DNA from: Nocardioides sp. YIM 152315
GTDB lineage: Bacteria > Actinomycetota > Actinomycetes > Propionibacteriales > Nocardioidaceae
Assembly (NCBI RefSeq): GCF_029210375.1
Contig: NZ_JARGER010000043.1
Span: 496,001 to 560,000, forward strand
Reading direction: 5' to 3'
DNA length: 64,000 nucleotides
The notes below the pieces were generated by a model. That model did not search any database, had not been told where the DNA came from, and saw only the letters and a program-made list of their open reading frames with translations. Below, one piece after another: positions 1 through 7,616 of the stretch (the stretch's first letter is position 1; each line of letters begins with the position of its first letter). Position numbers and translations under genes: made by a program.

Positions 1-1
1 C

Positions 2-853
2 GCCGGCTCCCGGCCACGCACACTGCCCGCGGCCGTCTCGCCCGTCCTCGCCGGATCGGGCGTCGCGGCGTACGCCGAGGGCTTCGTGTGGTGGAAGGCG
101 CTGCTCGCCCTGGTGGTGGCACTCGCCCTCCAGGTGGCGGTCAACTACGCCAACGACTACTCCGACGGCATCCGCGGCACCGACGCCGACCGTGTCGGCC
201 CGCTCCGGCTCGTCGGCTCCGGCGTCGCCTCGCCCGCGGCGGTGAAGAGGGCCGCGTTCCTGGCTTTCGGGGTCGCCGCCGTCGCCGGCCTCGTGCTCGC
301 CGCGACGACCGCGTGGTGGCTGGTCGCGGTCGGCCTGGTGTCCGTGCTGGCCGCGTGGTTCTACACCGGCGGGTCGAAGCCCTACGGCTACCTCGGCCTC
401 GGCGAGGTCATGGTGTTCGTGTTCTTCGGGCTGGTCGCGGTCGTCGGCACGACGTACGTGCAGACCGAGACCTGGGAGTGGGCGGCGCTGTGGGCGGCGG
501 TGGGCGTCGGGGCGCTGGCCTGCGCGATCCTGGTCGCCAACAACCTGCGCGACATCCCGACCGACACCGTCGCCGGCAAGCGCACGCTCGCGGTCGTGCT
601 CGGTGACCGGCGCACCCGGCTGCTGTACGTCGCGCTCGTGGTCGCCGCCGCGGCCGCCGTGCTCGGCGTCGCGGTGGTGACGTCGTGGTGCGCGCTCGTG
701 GGCCTGGGGTTCCTCGTGCTGGCCGCGCCGGCGATCCGCACCGTGCTCGGCGGCGCAACCGGCCCCGGCCTGATCCCGGTGCTCCAGCAGACCGGCCTCG
801 CCGAGCTGCTCTGGGCGGCCCTGGTCGCCGGCGCGCTGGTCGTCTGCGGCTAG
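2..853 (+). CDS. menA: 1,4-dihydroxy-2-naphthoate polyprenyltransferase MenA (5' end outside window)
   Basis: Membrane prenyltransferase that joins an isoprenoid chain to dihydroxynaphthoate in menaquinone synthesis. The frame is open from base 2 and the residues before the first GTG at 86 (GSRPRTLPAAVSPVLAG) are typical MenA N-terminus, so the true start lies upstream and the protein is truncated by the window. The first Asp-rich prenyl-diphosphate/Mg site is NDYSDGIRGTDADR and the second is NNLRDIPTDTVAGKRT. About eight hydrophobic helices follow as expected for UbiA-family enzymes. It converges with the DUF4229 gene. Position near cytochrome c assembly genes fits a respiratory locus, like the Mycobacterium tuberculosis Rv0524-Rv0534 region. 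Confidence 0.93.
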   Translation, partial: AGSRPRTLPAAVSPVLAGSGVAAYAEGFVWWKALLALVVALALQVAVNYANDYSDGIRGTDADRVGPLRLVGSGVASPAAVKRAAFLAFGVAAVAGLVLAATTAWWLVAVGLVSVLAAWFYTGGSKPYGYLGLGEVMVFVFFGLVAVVGTTYVQTETWEWAALWAAVGVGALACAILVANNLRDIPTDTVAGKRTLAVVLGDRRTRLLYVALVVAAAAAVLGVAVVTSWCALVGLGFLVLAAPAIRTVLGGATGPGLIPVLQQTGLAELLWAALVAGALVVCG

Positions 854-875
854 CCGGCTGGCGAGGCTGGGTTCG

Positions 876-1136
876 CTAGTTCTGGTCCTCCCGGGACCGC
901 ATCTCCTCGACCTTGGCCGCCATCTTGTCGGCGCGGTCCTGCACCCGGCGGGCGAGCGCCTCGCGGGGCCGGTCGAGGAGGAAGTAGGAGCCCAGGCCGC
1001 TCATCAGGAACGCGATCACGACGGCCCACAGCACCGGCACCTGGTCGACCAGGACGAACCACACGCCGACCACGATCCCCAGCGAGCCGAGGAACAGCGC
1101 GAGCCGCAGCAGGGTGTAGATCCAGAACTCCTTCAC
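876..1136 (-). CDS. DUF4229 small membrane protein
   Basis: 86-residue protein with two hydrophobic helices (about residues 7-28 and 33-53), followed by a charged, probably helical tail (PREALARRVQDRADKMAAKVEEMR). This is the arrangement of actinobacterial DUF4229 proteins, whose function is unknown. The start is GTG at 1136. A TACGCT hexamer lies exactly 6 nt upstream and no Shine-Dalgarno is seen, so the mRNA is probably leaderless. It is divergent from the small membrane gene at 1180 and convergent with menA. The family assignment is by recognition of the pattern, not by search. Confidence 0.75.
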   Translation of the reverse strand: MKEFWIYTLLRLALFLGSLGIVVGVWFVLVDQVPVLWAVVIAFLMSGLGSYFLLDRPREALARRVQDRADKMAAKVEEMRSREDQN

Positions 1137-1142
1137 GGAGTC

Positions 1143-1148
1143 AGCGTA
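1143..1148 (-). promoter_or_regulatory. -10-like hexamer TACGCT, leaderless DUF4229 promoter
   Basis: TACGCT on the minus strand, then 6 nt, then GTG (1136-1134). It mirrors the plus-strand hexamer at 1168-1173, giving two divergent leaderless promoters about 20 bp apart. No clear -35 is visible. Confidence 0.5.
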
Positions 1149-1167
1149 GGCATGACCAGCGGGGGCC

Positions 1168-1173
1168 TACGCT
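1168..1173 (+). promoter_or_regulatory. -10-like hexamer TACGCT, leaderless promoter for the gene at 1180
   Basis: TACGCT followed by 6 nt (GGAGGG) and GTG at 1180. The GGAGGG is too close to the start to act as a normal Shine-Dalgarno. Confidence 0.45.
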
Positions 1174-1179
1174 GGAGGG

Positions 1180-1389
1180 GTGCTGAAGTTCCTGCTCGTC
1201 GTGATCCTCGTCGCGATCGCGATCTACCTGACGACCCGTGCGATCCAGCGCCGCGGTGTCGCACCGATGCCGCGGCCCCGGCCCCGCCGCCCGGAGCCGC
1301 CGCGCGTGCTCGGGCCCGACGACGACCCGGACTTCCTGCGCGACCTCGACCGCAAGCGCAAGCATCCGGAGGATCCGGACGCCGGCTAG
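1180..1389 (+). CDS. small single-pass membrane protein, unknown function
   Basis: 69 residues. An N-terminal hydrophobic helix (residues 2-20, LKFLLVVILVAIAIYLTT) is followed by a Pro/Arg-rich segment (PMPRPRPRRPEPPR) and an acidic/basic tail. GTG start at 1180 with a leaderless-type -10 six bases upstream. It ends 17 bp before the stop of ccsB, which is convergent. I do not recognise the family. The position between menA and ccsB suggests, without proving it, a link to membrane respiratory functions. Confidence 0.6.
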   Translation: MLKFLLVVILVAIAIYLTTRAIQRRGVAPMPRPRPRRPEPPRVLGPDDDPDFLRDLDRKRKHPEDPDAG

Positions 1390-1406
1390 TCCGCGGCTAG
1401 CTCGGG

Positions 1407-2426
1407 CTAGCGCTCCGGCGCGACGTGGATCGCGGGCGCGCTCCCGGCGTACGAGTGCTGCGAGGTGCTCGAGAAGTAGTTGATCCCGATGAAGTTGAAC
1501 CACAGCGTCGCCACGCCCACCAGCGCCAGGATCGCGGCGTTGCGGCCCTTCCAGCCGGCGGTGGTGCGGGCGTGGAGGTACGCCGCGTAGACGACCCAGG
1601 TGATGAACGCCCACACCTCCTTCGGGTCCCAGTTCCAGTACGACGACCAGGCCTGGTGCGCCCAGATCGGGCCGGTGATCAGCACGGCGAAGGTCCACAC
1701 GGGGAAGCCGAAGGCGTGCAGGCGGTAGGACACCCGGTCCAGGGCCTCGGGCTGCGGCAGTCGCGCGACGTACCCGGACTGCCGGGGCCCGTGCTTCGCC
1801 AGCGACCGCGCCTTGACCAGGTAGAGCGCGGAGGTGATGCCGCCGAGGGTGAACGCGCCGGTGGCGACGATCGCCGAGACGACGTGGATCACCAGCCAGT
1901 AGGAGTCGAGCGCCTCGGTGAGCGGCGCGACGGGCGAGTACAGCCAGATCACCGCGACCATCAGCACGGACAGCACGAACGCCAGCACGATCGGCGCCAT
2001 CCACGCGAGCCGCAGCCGACGGTAGAGGGCGACGTAGAGCGCGGCGACCACGAACGTGCCCGCCAGCGTGAACTCGTACATGTTGCCCCAGGGGACCCGG
2101 TTGGGGTCCGCGGCCATCCCCCGCCCGACCAGGCCGACGAGGTGGACGGCGACGGCGAGCCAGGTGACCAGGTAGCCGAGCCGGCCGAACATCGCCGTAC
2201 GCCGCGCGCGCTGCTCGCCGGCCACGTCGTCGGCGCCGTCCGGGCCCGTCGCGACGGCGACCCCGCCGGGGACGTCGACGGACGCGCGGGCGGATGACCC
2301 GGAGGCCACCGGCATCTTGCGCAGCGACGCCCACTCGATGAGGTGGGCGAGGAGCGCCAGGAAGTAGAGGAGGCCGGCGGCGGCCACCGCCTGGTTGCTG
2401 AGGCTCTCCCACGCTGCGTCGGTCAC
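1407..2426 (-). CDS. ccsB: cytochrome c biogenesis protein CcsB (ResC/CcsA family)
   Basis: 339-residue polytopic membrane protein of System II cytochrome c maturation. With ResB it forms the heme exporter/synthase that attaches heme to apocytochrome c outside the membrane. It has multiple hydrophobic helices and the tryptophan-rich heme-handling motif WNWDPKEVWAFITW near the C terminus. The chosen GTG at 2426 overlaps the resB stop by 4 bp (GTGA), implying translational coupling, and gives a normal N terminus (VTDAAWESLSNQ). Last gene of the hemL-to-ccsB operon. A longer open frame through resB in this reading frame is a GC artefact. Confidence 0.93.
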   Translation of the reverse strand: MTDAAWESLSNQAVAAAGLLYFLALLAHLIEWASLRKMPVASGSSARASVDVPGGVAVATGPDGADDVAGEQRARRTAMFGRLGYLVTWLAVAVHLVGLVGRGMAADPNRVPWGNMYEFTLAGTFVVAALYVALYRRLRLAWMAPIVLAFVLSVLMVAVIWLYSPVAPLTEALDSYWLVIHVVSAIVATGAFTLGGITSALYLVKARSLAKHGPRQSGYVARLPQPEALDRVSYRLHAFGFPVWTFAVLITGPIWAHQAWSSYWNWDPKEVWAFITWVVYAAYLHARTTAGWKGRNAAILALVGVATLWFNFIGINYFSSTSQHSYAGSAPAIHVAPER

Positions 2427-3997
2427 GACTGGTCCTCTCGTTGCAGGGCTTCCACGAGCTCGTCCACCACGGCTGCGACGTCGCCGCCTCCGGACCGGTC
2501 GAGGGCGGCCACCTCGACCAGTGTGCCGTCCCCGTCGCGGCGGGCGCGAACCCACACCCGGCGCGGACGGATGAACAGCGACCCGAGCAGGCCGACGAGC
2601 GCGAGCACCACACCGGCGAGCGCGATCCACTTGCCGGGGGTCTGGCTGATCTGGATCTTGTTCCAGCGCTCGAGCCGCTCGAAGCTCACCGTGCCGAGAC
2701 CGTCGGGCAGCTTCACGGTCTCGCCCTCGCGCAGGTCGATGCGGTACGGCGTGCCGTCCTTCTTCGTCAGCATCGTCGTCCGCGACTTGTCGAGCGAGTA
2801 GACCGACTGCGGGACCCCGTCGTCCATGCCGAGGTCGCCGGTGTAGACGAGCATCGAGACCATCGGGTCGAGCGGCTTGCCCAGCAGGGAGTAGTAGCTG
2901 CCCGTCTGCTGCGAGAAGGCCACCGTCGGGTAGAACTCGCCCTCGAGGCCGACCTGGGTCGGCTCGGCGTCGGGGGCCGCGACCACGCCGATCGACTGGA
3001 AGCTCTGGCTGGTGGGCAGGAAGATCGTCGGTCCGCTCTTCACGATGTCGCCGTCGCCGTCGCGGATCGTGATGACGGGCGCGTAGCCGTGGCCGATGAG
3101 GAAGACGTCGGTGCTGCCGATCGACAGCGGGTGGTTGACCCGGAGGTCGTAGCTCTGCTCGGGCCCGTCGAGCGTCTCCTGGTAGTCCAGGTGCGACGCG
3201 AAGCCGCGCGCCATGCCGGCCCTGCGGCCCGTGGTGAGCCAGTCGACCGAGAAGTCGTCGATCGAGAACGAGAACGGCTCCATCCGGTCGGCGCTGAAGA
3301 GGCTGCCCGGGTTGAACTCGTCGTACTGGTCGGGGGTGTTCGAGAAGCCGTAGTCGTCGCCGACGAGCAGGATGACGCCGCCCTTGTAGCCGAAGAGCCC
3401 GCCCATCGCGAACCCGACCAGCACCACCACAACCGACAGGTGGAAGACGAGGTTGCCGGCCTCGCGCAGGTAGCCGCGCTCCGCCGAGATCGCGTCGCCG
3501 TCGGCCTCCATCCGGTAGCGCCGGCGCCTCAGCGTCGACCGTGCGCGCTCGAGCACGGCCTCGGGCGGCTCCGGCGTCGTGTACGCGGCGTGGTCCGGCA
3601 GCCGGGTCAGGTTGCGTGGCGCCTTCGGCGGCCGCGCCCGCAGGCCGCGCCAGTAGTGGAGGGTGCGGGGCACGATGCAGCCGACCAGCGAGATCATCAG
3701 CAGGATGTAGATCGCCGAGAACCACGCGGAGTCGTAGACCGAGAACAGGCCGAGCCGCTCGTAGATCGGGGTGAGCTTCGGGTGGTCGTCCTGCCAGTTG
3801 GAGGTCTTGAGCGAGTCGACGCCCTGCTGCGGGATGACCGACCCGGGGATCGCGGCGAGCGCGAGCAGGAGCAGCAGGATCAGCGCGGTGCGCATCGAGG
3901 TGATCTGGCGCCAGATCCAGCGCAGGAGCTCGCGGAAGGTCAGCTCGCCGGGGCGTCGGTCGTCCTCGGGCGGCCGGGTGGAGAGTGCGGTGTTCAT
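2423..3997 (-). CDS. resB: cytochrome c biogenesis protein ResB (Ccs1)
   Basis: 524-residue partner of CcsB in System II cytochrome c maturation. Three N-terminal hydrophobic helices lie near residues 38-58, 92-115 and 185-206 (GNLVFHLSVVVVLVGFAMGG). They are followed by a large extracytoplasmic domain and a C-terminal helix near 455-478 (KWIALAGVVLALVGLLGSLF). This is the ResB layout. ATG start at 3997, with ccdA ending 4 bp upstream. The order ccdA-resB-ccsB is conserved in actinobacteria (compare M. tuberculosis Rv0527-Rv0529). Confidence 0.94.
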   Translation of the reverse strand: MNTALSTRPPEDDRRPGELTFRELLRWIWRQITSMRTALILLLLLALAAIPGSVIPQQGVDSLKTSNWQDDHPKLTPIYERLGLFSVYDSAWFSAIYILLMISLVGCIVPRTLHYWRGLRARPPKAPRNLTRLPDHAAYTTPEPPEAVLERARSTLRRRRYRMEADGDAISAERGYLREAGNLVFHLSVVVVLVGFAMGGLFGYKGGVILLVGDDYGFSNTPDQYDEFNPGSLFSADRMEPFSFSIDDFSVDWLTTGRRAGMARGFASHLDYQETLDGPEQSYDLRVNHPLSIGSTDVFLIGHGYAPVITIRDGDGDIVKSGPTIFLPTSQSFQSIGVVAAPDAEPTQVGLEGEFYPTVAFSQQTGSYYSLLGKPLDPMVSMLVYTGDLGMDDGVPQSVYSLDKSRTTMLTKKDGTPYRIDLREGETVKLPDGLGTVSFERLERWNKIQISQTPGKWIALAGVVLALVGLLGSLFIRPRRVWVRARRDGDGTLVEVAALDRSGGGDVAAVVDELVEALQREDQS

Positions 3998-4001
3998 CCG
4001 G

Positions 4002-4763
4002 TCAGACCACCGTCGTCGAGTTCTCGACCAGGCGGACCTGGAGCCAGGTGACGGCCTGGTCCCACCAGCCGGTGAGCAGCAGCAGGCCGACCGCGATCAG
4101 CATGACGCCGCCGGCGCGCATGACCCAGGCCTGGTGGCGACGCACCCAGCCGACGGCGCCGAGCATCTTCTCGTAGGCGAGGCCGGCGACGATGAACGGG
4201 ATGCCGAGCCCGAGCGCGTAGACGCCGGCCAGGAACGCGCCCCGGCTGATCGTCGACTCGTTGTAGGAGAGCGTCAGGATCGCGCCGAGGGTCGGTCCGA
4301 TGCACGGGGCCCAGCCGACGCCGAAGAGGAAGCCGATGACGGGCGCCGACGCCAGTCCGACGCCGGGCAGCCGGTGGATGCGCCAGTCGCGCTGGAGCAT
4401 CGGCACCCAGCCCGCGAAGACGAGGCCGAGCACGATGAGCACGACGGCGAGGACGACCGTCAGCGTGTCGTCGTACTCGACCAGCCAGGCCCCGAGCGCG
4501 CCGGACGCCGAGCCGAGGATCACGAAGACCACCGCGAAGCCGAGCACGAAGAGCAGGGACCCGAGGAACATGCGTCCGCGCCGGGTGCCCGCGACCCCGT
4601 TGGCGAGGTCGGCCCCCGACAGCCCGGTGGCGTAGGAGAGGTAGCCGGGCAGCAGCGGGATCACGCACGGGGAGAAGAACGAGACCAGTCCCGCGATCAG
4701 CGCGACGGGGATCGCGAGGAGCAGCGAGCCGGAGGACGCCGTCGACTCGAACCAGTCAGCCAT
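4002..4763 (-). CDS. ccdA: cytochrome c biogenesis protein CcdA, thiol-disulfide electron carrier
   Basis: 253-residue membrane protein that passes electrons from cytoplasmic thioredoxin to extracytoplasmic TlpA/ResA-type proteins. The two membrane cysteines are visible: Cys33 in FFSPCVIPLLPGYLSYATG and Cys154 in GVGWAPCIGPTLGAIL. About six hydrophobic helices. Its ATG overlaps the 3' end of the upstream thioredoxin gene by 8 bp, so the electron donor and acceptor are made from one transcript. Confidence 0.95.
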   Translation of the reverse strand: MADWFESTASSGSLLLAIPVALIAGLVSFFSPCVIPLLPGYLSYATGLSGADLANGVAGTRRGRMFLGSLLFVLGFAVVFVILGSASGALGAWLVEYDDTLTVVLAVVLIVLGLVFAGWVPMLQRDWRIHRLPGVGLASAPVIGFLFGVGWAPCIGPTLGAILTLSYNESTISRGAFLAGVYALGLGIPFIVAGLAYEKMLGAVGWVRRHQAWVMRAGGVMLIAVGLLLLTGWWDQAVTWLQVRLVENSTTVV

Positions 4764-5346
4764 CCGCGGTCCCGTCGTCGGCGATCTCGTCGACGACGTC
4801 GATCACCGTCTGCTTGCTCGGGATCTCACCCGCGATCACCGCGGCGACGCGCCCCTCCGCGTCGAGCACGATGGTGGTGGGGGTCGACGCCAGCGGCACC
4901 TTGCCCGCGAAGGCGAGGCCGGTGCGGCCCTTGGTGTCGTAGATCGACGGGAACTCCGCACCCACGCCCTCCATGAAGGCGAGCCCGTTGGCCGGGCTGG
5001 AGTCGCGGATGTTGACCCCGAGGACCGACGCCTTGTCGCCGAGCTCGGCCTCCACCTCGCTCAGCATCGGCATCTCGACCCGGCACGGGTCGCAGCCCGA
5101 CCACCACCTGTTCACGACGAGCACCTTGCCGAGGTAGTCCTGCGACGAGAGCGGCTCACCGGTGAGCGACTCGCCCTCGAACGAGACCGGCTCGTCGCGA
5201 TCCGCGGCGTCGATGACGCGCACCGACCCGTCACCGCTGATGAAGCCCTTGTCACCGGTCGAGCCGAGCGAGGTGCAGGCGCCCAGCCCAGGAAGAAGCA
5301 GTGCGAGCAGCAGCGGCGCGGCGACGCCGGCCCGGAGAGGTCTCAC
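4756..5346 (-). CDS. TlpA/ResA-like thioredoxin lipoprotein
   Basis: 196-residue extracytoplasmic thiol-disulfide oxidoreductase that probably keeps the CXXCH cysteines of apocytochrome c reduced. A lipoprotein signal (hydrophobic stretch then LGAC, lipidated Cys24) precedes a thioredoxin-fold domain. The active site is WWSGCDPCRVEMP, Cys85 and Cys88. The later cis-Pro region reads STPTTIVLD. The GTG start at 5346 overlaps the upstream phosphatase stop by 4 bp. A much longer open frame in this register has no support. Receives electrons from CcdA. Confidence 0.9.
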   Translation of the reverse strand: MRPLRAGVAAPLLLALLLPGLGACTSLGSTGDKGFISGDGSVRVIDAADRDEPVSFEGESLTGEPLSSQDYLGKVLVVNRWWSGCDPCRVEMPMLSEVEAELGDKASVLGVNIRDSSPANGLAFMEGVGAEFPSIYDTKGRTGLAFAGKVPLASTPTTIVLDAEGRVAAVIAGEIPSKQTVIDVVDEIADDGTADG

Positions 5347-6026
5347 GGGCGTTGCTCCTCCGGGGCACCACCGGCCGAGAACGGCGCCTTGCGGTCCTTG
5401 ACCGGGATCAGGTCGCCCGCGGGCTCGGAGTAGCTGACCTGGGTCAGCCGGTCGCCGACGAAGTGCAGCGACGTCAGAGAGCACAGCGTGCACTGGCGGC
5501 TGCGCGGGTCGTGGAGGAAGGAGCGCTTCTCGACGTGCAGCCGGGTGATCCAGATCGGGAGCTGATGGGAGACGACGACGGCCTCGTGCCCGGCAGCGGC
5601 CGCGCGGGCGTCCTCGACGGCGGCCATCATCCGGGCGACGACCTGCTTGTAGGGCTCGCCCCACGACGGCCGGACGGGGTTCCACATGTGTCGCCAGAGC
5701 CGGGGCCGCTTGAGGATCGTCATCGCGCCCTCGCCGAAGCTGATGCCCTCGAACTGGTTCGTCGACTCGATGACGCGCTCGTCGGTGACGATCTCGAGGC
5801 CGCGCGCCTCGGCGAGCGGACGCGACGTCTCCTGGGCCCGCTCCAGGGGAGAGGACCGGAGGTGCACGATGTCGCGGTCGCCGATGGAGGCCGCGACGCG
5901 GTGGGCCATCTGGTTGCCGAGGTCGGAGAGGTGGAAGCCGTCGCGGCGTCCGTAGAGCACGCCGTCGGGGTTGTGCACCTCGCCGTGCCGGAGCAGGTGG
6001 ACGATCGTGTCGGGGGTCGCGGTCAT
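5343..6026 (-). CDS. histidine phosphatase family protein (phosphoglycerate mutase-like)
   Basis: 227-residue branch-1 histidine phosphatase. The phospho-acceptor motif is LLRHGE (His14). LRSSPLERAQET carries the second arginine, and VVSHQLPIW the second catalytic histidine. Substrate unknown. It matches the phosphoglycerate-mutase-like gene beside hemL in M. tuberculosis (Rv0525). I chose ATG 6026 over ATG 6032 because AGGAG at 6033-6037 is 6 nt from the former and abuts the latter. It begins just after the hemL stop in the hemL-ccsB operon. Confidence 0.88.
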   Translation of the reverse strand: MTATPDTIVHLLRHGEVHNPDGVLYGRRDGFHLSDLGNQMAHRVAASIGDRDIVHLRSSPLERAQETSRPLAEARGLEIVTDERVIESTNQFEGISFGEGAMTILKRPRLWRHMWNPVRPSWGEPYKQVVARMMAAVEDARAAAAGHEAVVVSHQLPIWITRLHVEKRSFLHDPRSRQCTLCSLTSLHFVGDRLTQVSYSEPAGDLIPVKDRKAPFSAGGAPEEQRP

Positions 6027-6035
6027 CGACATCTC

Positions 6036-7355
6036 CTAGCCCCGTGCGGCCGCGGCCGCACGGGCGGCAGCCGGCAGGGCGTCGAGCACCGTCGAGACGG
6101 CGCGGTCGTCGTGGGCGGAGGACAGGAACCACGCCTCGTACGCCGAGGGCGGCAGGTAGACGCCGGCGTCGAGCATGGCGTGGAAGAACGCGGCGTACGC
6201 CGCCTGGTCGGTCGTCGACGCGTCCGCGAAGTCGCGCACCCGCTCGCCGACGTCGGCGGTGAGGAAGACGGAGAACATCGTGCCGGTCGACTGCACGACG
6301 TGCGGTACGCCGGCCCGGGTGAGCGCGTCGGAGGCGGCGACCTTGATGGTGTCGGCCGCGGCGCCGATGTGCGCGTAGACCTCGTCGGTCGCGAGCCGCA
6401 GCGTGGTGAGGCCGGCGGTGGTGGCGATCGGGTTCCCGGACAGCGTGCCGGCCTGGTAGACCGGGCCCTCCGGTGAGAGCCGCGACATCACGTCGGCGCG
6501 GCCGCCGAAGGCCGCGGCGGGGAAGCCGCCGCCCATGACCTTGCCGAAGGTCATCAGGTCGGGGCGCCAGCCCTCGACGGCGCCGTCGAGGCCCCACTGG
6601 CCGTGCTTGCTGGCCCGGAAGCCGGTCATCACCTCGTCGCTGACGAACAGCGCACCGTGGGCGCGGCAGCTCTCCGCGAGGAACGCGTTGAAGCCGGGCT
6701 CCGGGGGGACGACGCCCATGTTGCCGGGCGCCGCCTCGGTGATCAGGCAGGCGATCCGGTCGGGGTGCTCCGCGAACACCTTCTCGACCGCGGCCCGGTC
6801 GTTGTAGGGCAGGACGACCGTCAGCTCGGTGGACGAGGCCGGCACGCCGGGGGTGCCCGGGACGGCGAACGTCGCGAGGCCGGACCCGGCCGAGGCGAGC
6901 AGCGAGTCGACGTGGCCGTGGTAGCACCCGGCGAACTTCACGACGACGTCGCGGCCGGTGAAACCGCGGGCCAGCCGGATGGCCGACATCGTCGCCTCGG
7001 TGCCCGACGAGACGAAGCGCACCCGCTCGACCGGCGCCCGCGAGACGATCTCCTCGGCGAGCTCGACCTCGGGCTCGGTCGGCGCGCCGTACGACGTGCC
7101 GCGCGCGACCGCCTCGGCGACGCGGGCCTGCACCTCGGGGTGCGCGTGCCCGAGCAGCATCGGGCCCCAGGAGCAGACGAGGTCGACGTACTCGTTGCCG
7201 TCGGCGTCGGTCAGCCACGCGCCGGCGGCCGACCGGATGAACCGGGGCGTGCCGCCGACCGCGTTGAAGGCGCGGACCGGGGAGTTCACGCCCCCCGGGG
7301 TCACCGCGCGAGCCCTCTCGAACAGGGCGGAGCTGACGGCGGTGGGACGGGGCAC
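6036..7355 (-). CDS. hemL: glutamate-1-semialdehyde 2,1-aminomutase
   Basis: 439-residue PLP enzyme that converts glutamate-1-semialdehyde to 5-aminolevulinate, the step after HemA in C5-pathway heme synthesis. The N terminus has VTPGGVNSPVRAF. The PLP region has VSSGTEATMSAIRLAR and the Schiff-base lysine Lys272 in MTFGKVMGGGFPAAAFGG. Start GTG at 7355. A GACAAT hexamer lies 6 nt upstream with no Shine-Dalgarno, so a leaderless message is likely. First gene of the operon continuing to cytochrome c maturation, linking heme supply with heme attachment. The rest of the heme genes lie at 9.0-14 kb. Confidence 0.95.
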   Translation of the reverse strand: MPRPTAVSSALFERARAVTPGGVNSPVRAFNAVGGTPRFIRSAAGAWLTDADGNEYVDLVCSWGPMLLGHAHPEVQARVAEAVARGTSYGAPTEPEVELAEEIVSRAPVERVRFVSSGTEATMSAIRLARGFTGRDVVVKFAGCYHGHVDSLLASAGSGLATFAVPGTPGVPASSTELTVVLPYNDRAAVEKVFAEHPDRIACLITEAAPGNMGVVPPEPGFNAFLAESCRAHGALFVSDEVMTGFRASKHGQWGLDGAVEGWRPDLMTFGKVMGGGFPAAAFGGRADVMSRLSPEGPVYQAGTLSGNPIATTAGLTTLRLATDEVYAHIGAAADTIKVAASDALTRAGVPHVVQSTGTMFSVFLTADVGERVRDFADASTTDQAAYAAFFHAMLDAGVYLPPSAYEAWFLSSAHDDRAVSTVLDALPAAARAAAAARG

Positions 7356-7529
7356 CGGCCCATTGTCCCCGAGCCGCCCAACCGGGCCCAGCCCAGGTCG
7401 GCGGGGGCGTCCCGCGGCGTGGGCCAGGCCACGTCGCGGACGCGTCGGGGGAACACGTTTCACCGTTCCGACCTGCGGGAATGGTCGGACCACCCGCGAA
7501 GGGCTGCACGTCCCCGCGGGGCGACGTAC

Positions 7530-7557
7530 CGTAACGAGAGCAGGGCCCGGTCGTTTG
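7530..7557 (+). promoter_or_regulatory. BldN-type (ECF) promoter before the lytic transglycosylase
   Basis: CGTAAC (7530-7535), 16-bp spacer, CGTTTG (7552-7557, followed by A). This closely resembles the sigma-BldN promoter consensus as I recall it (CGTAAC-N16-CGTTGA). A BldN-type sigma gene is at 17.8 kb. Expected transcription start near 7564, leaving about 50 nt of leader. Confidence 0.5.
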
Positions 7558-7616
7558 ACGACCGTCACCCGCGCCGAGGGAGCGCGGGTGGGTCCGGGGA
7601 GCAGGAGCTGCAGGAG

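Noticed and set aside
2441..4051. Long plus-strand open frames opposite resB, ccsB, hemL, trpS and other genes
   Set aside because: High-GC antisense shadows: Arg/Val/Gly-rich translations without motifs, opposite clear family members.
7356..7616. Possible c-di-AMP (ydaO-type) riboswitch before the lytic transglycosylase, suggested by disA in the window and by such switches before actinobacterial wall hydrolases
   Set aside because: The conserved ydaO core and flanking pairings could not be found; the BldN-type promoter would also leave only about 50 nt of leader.
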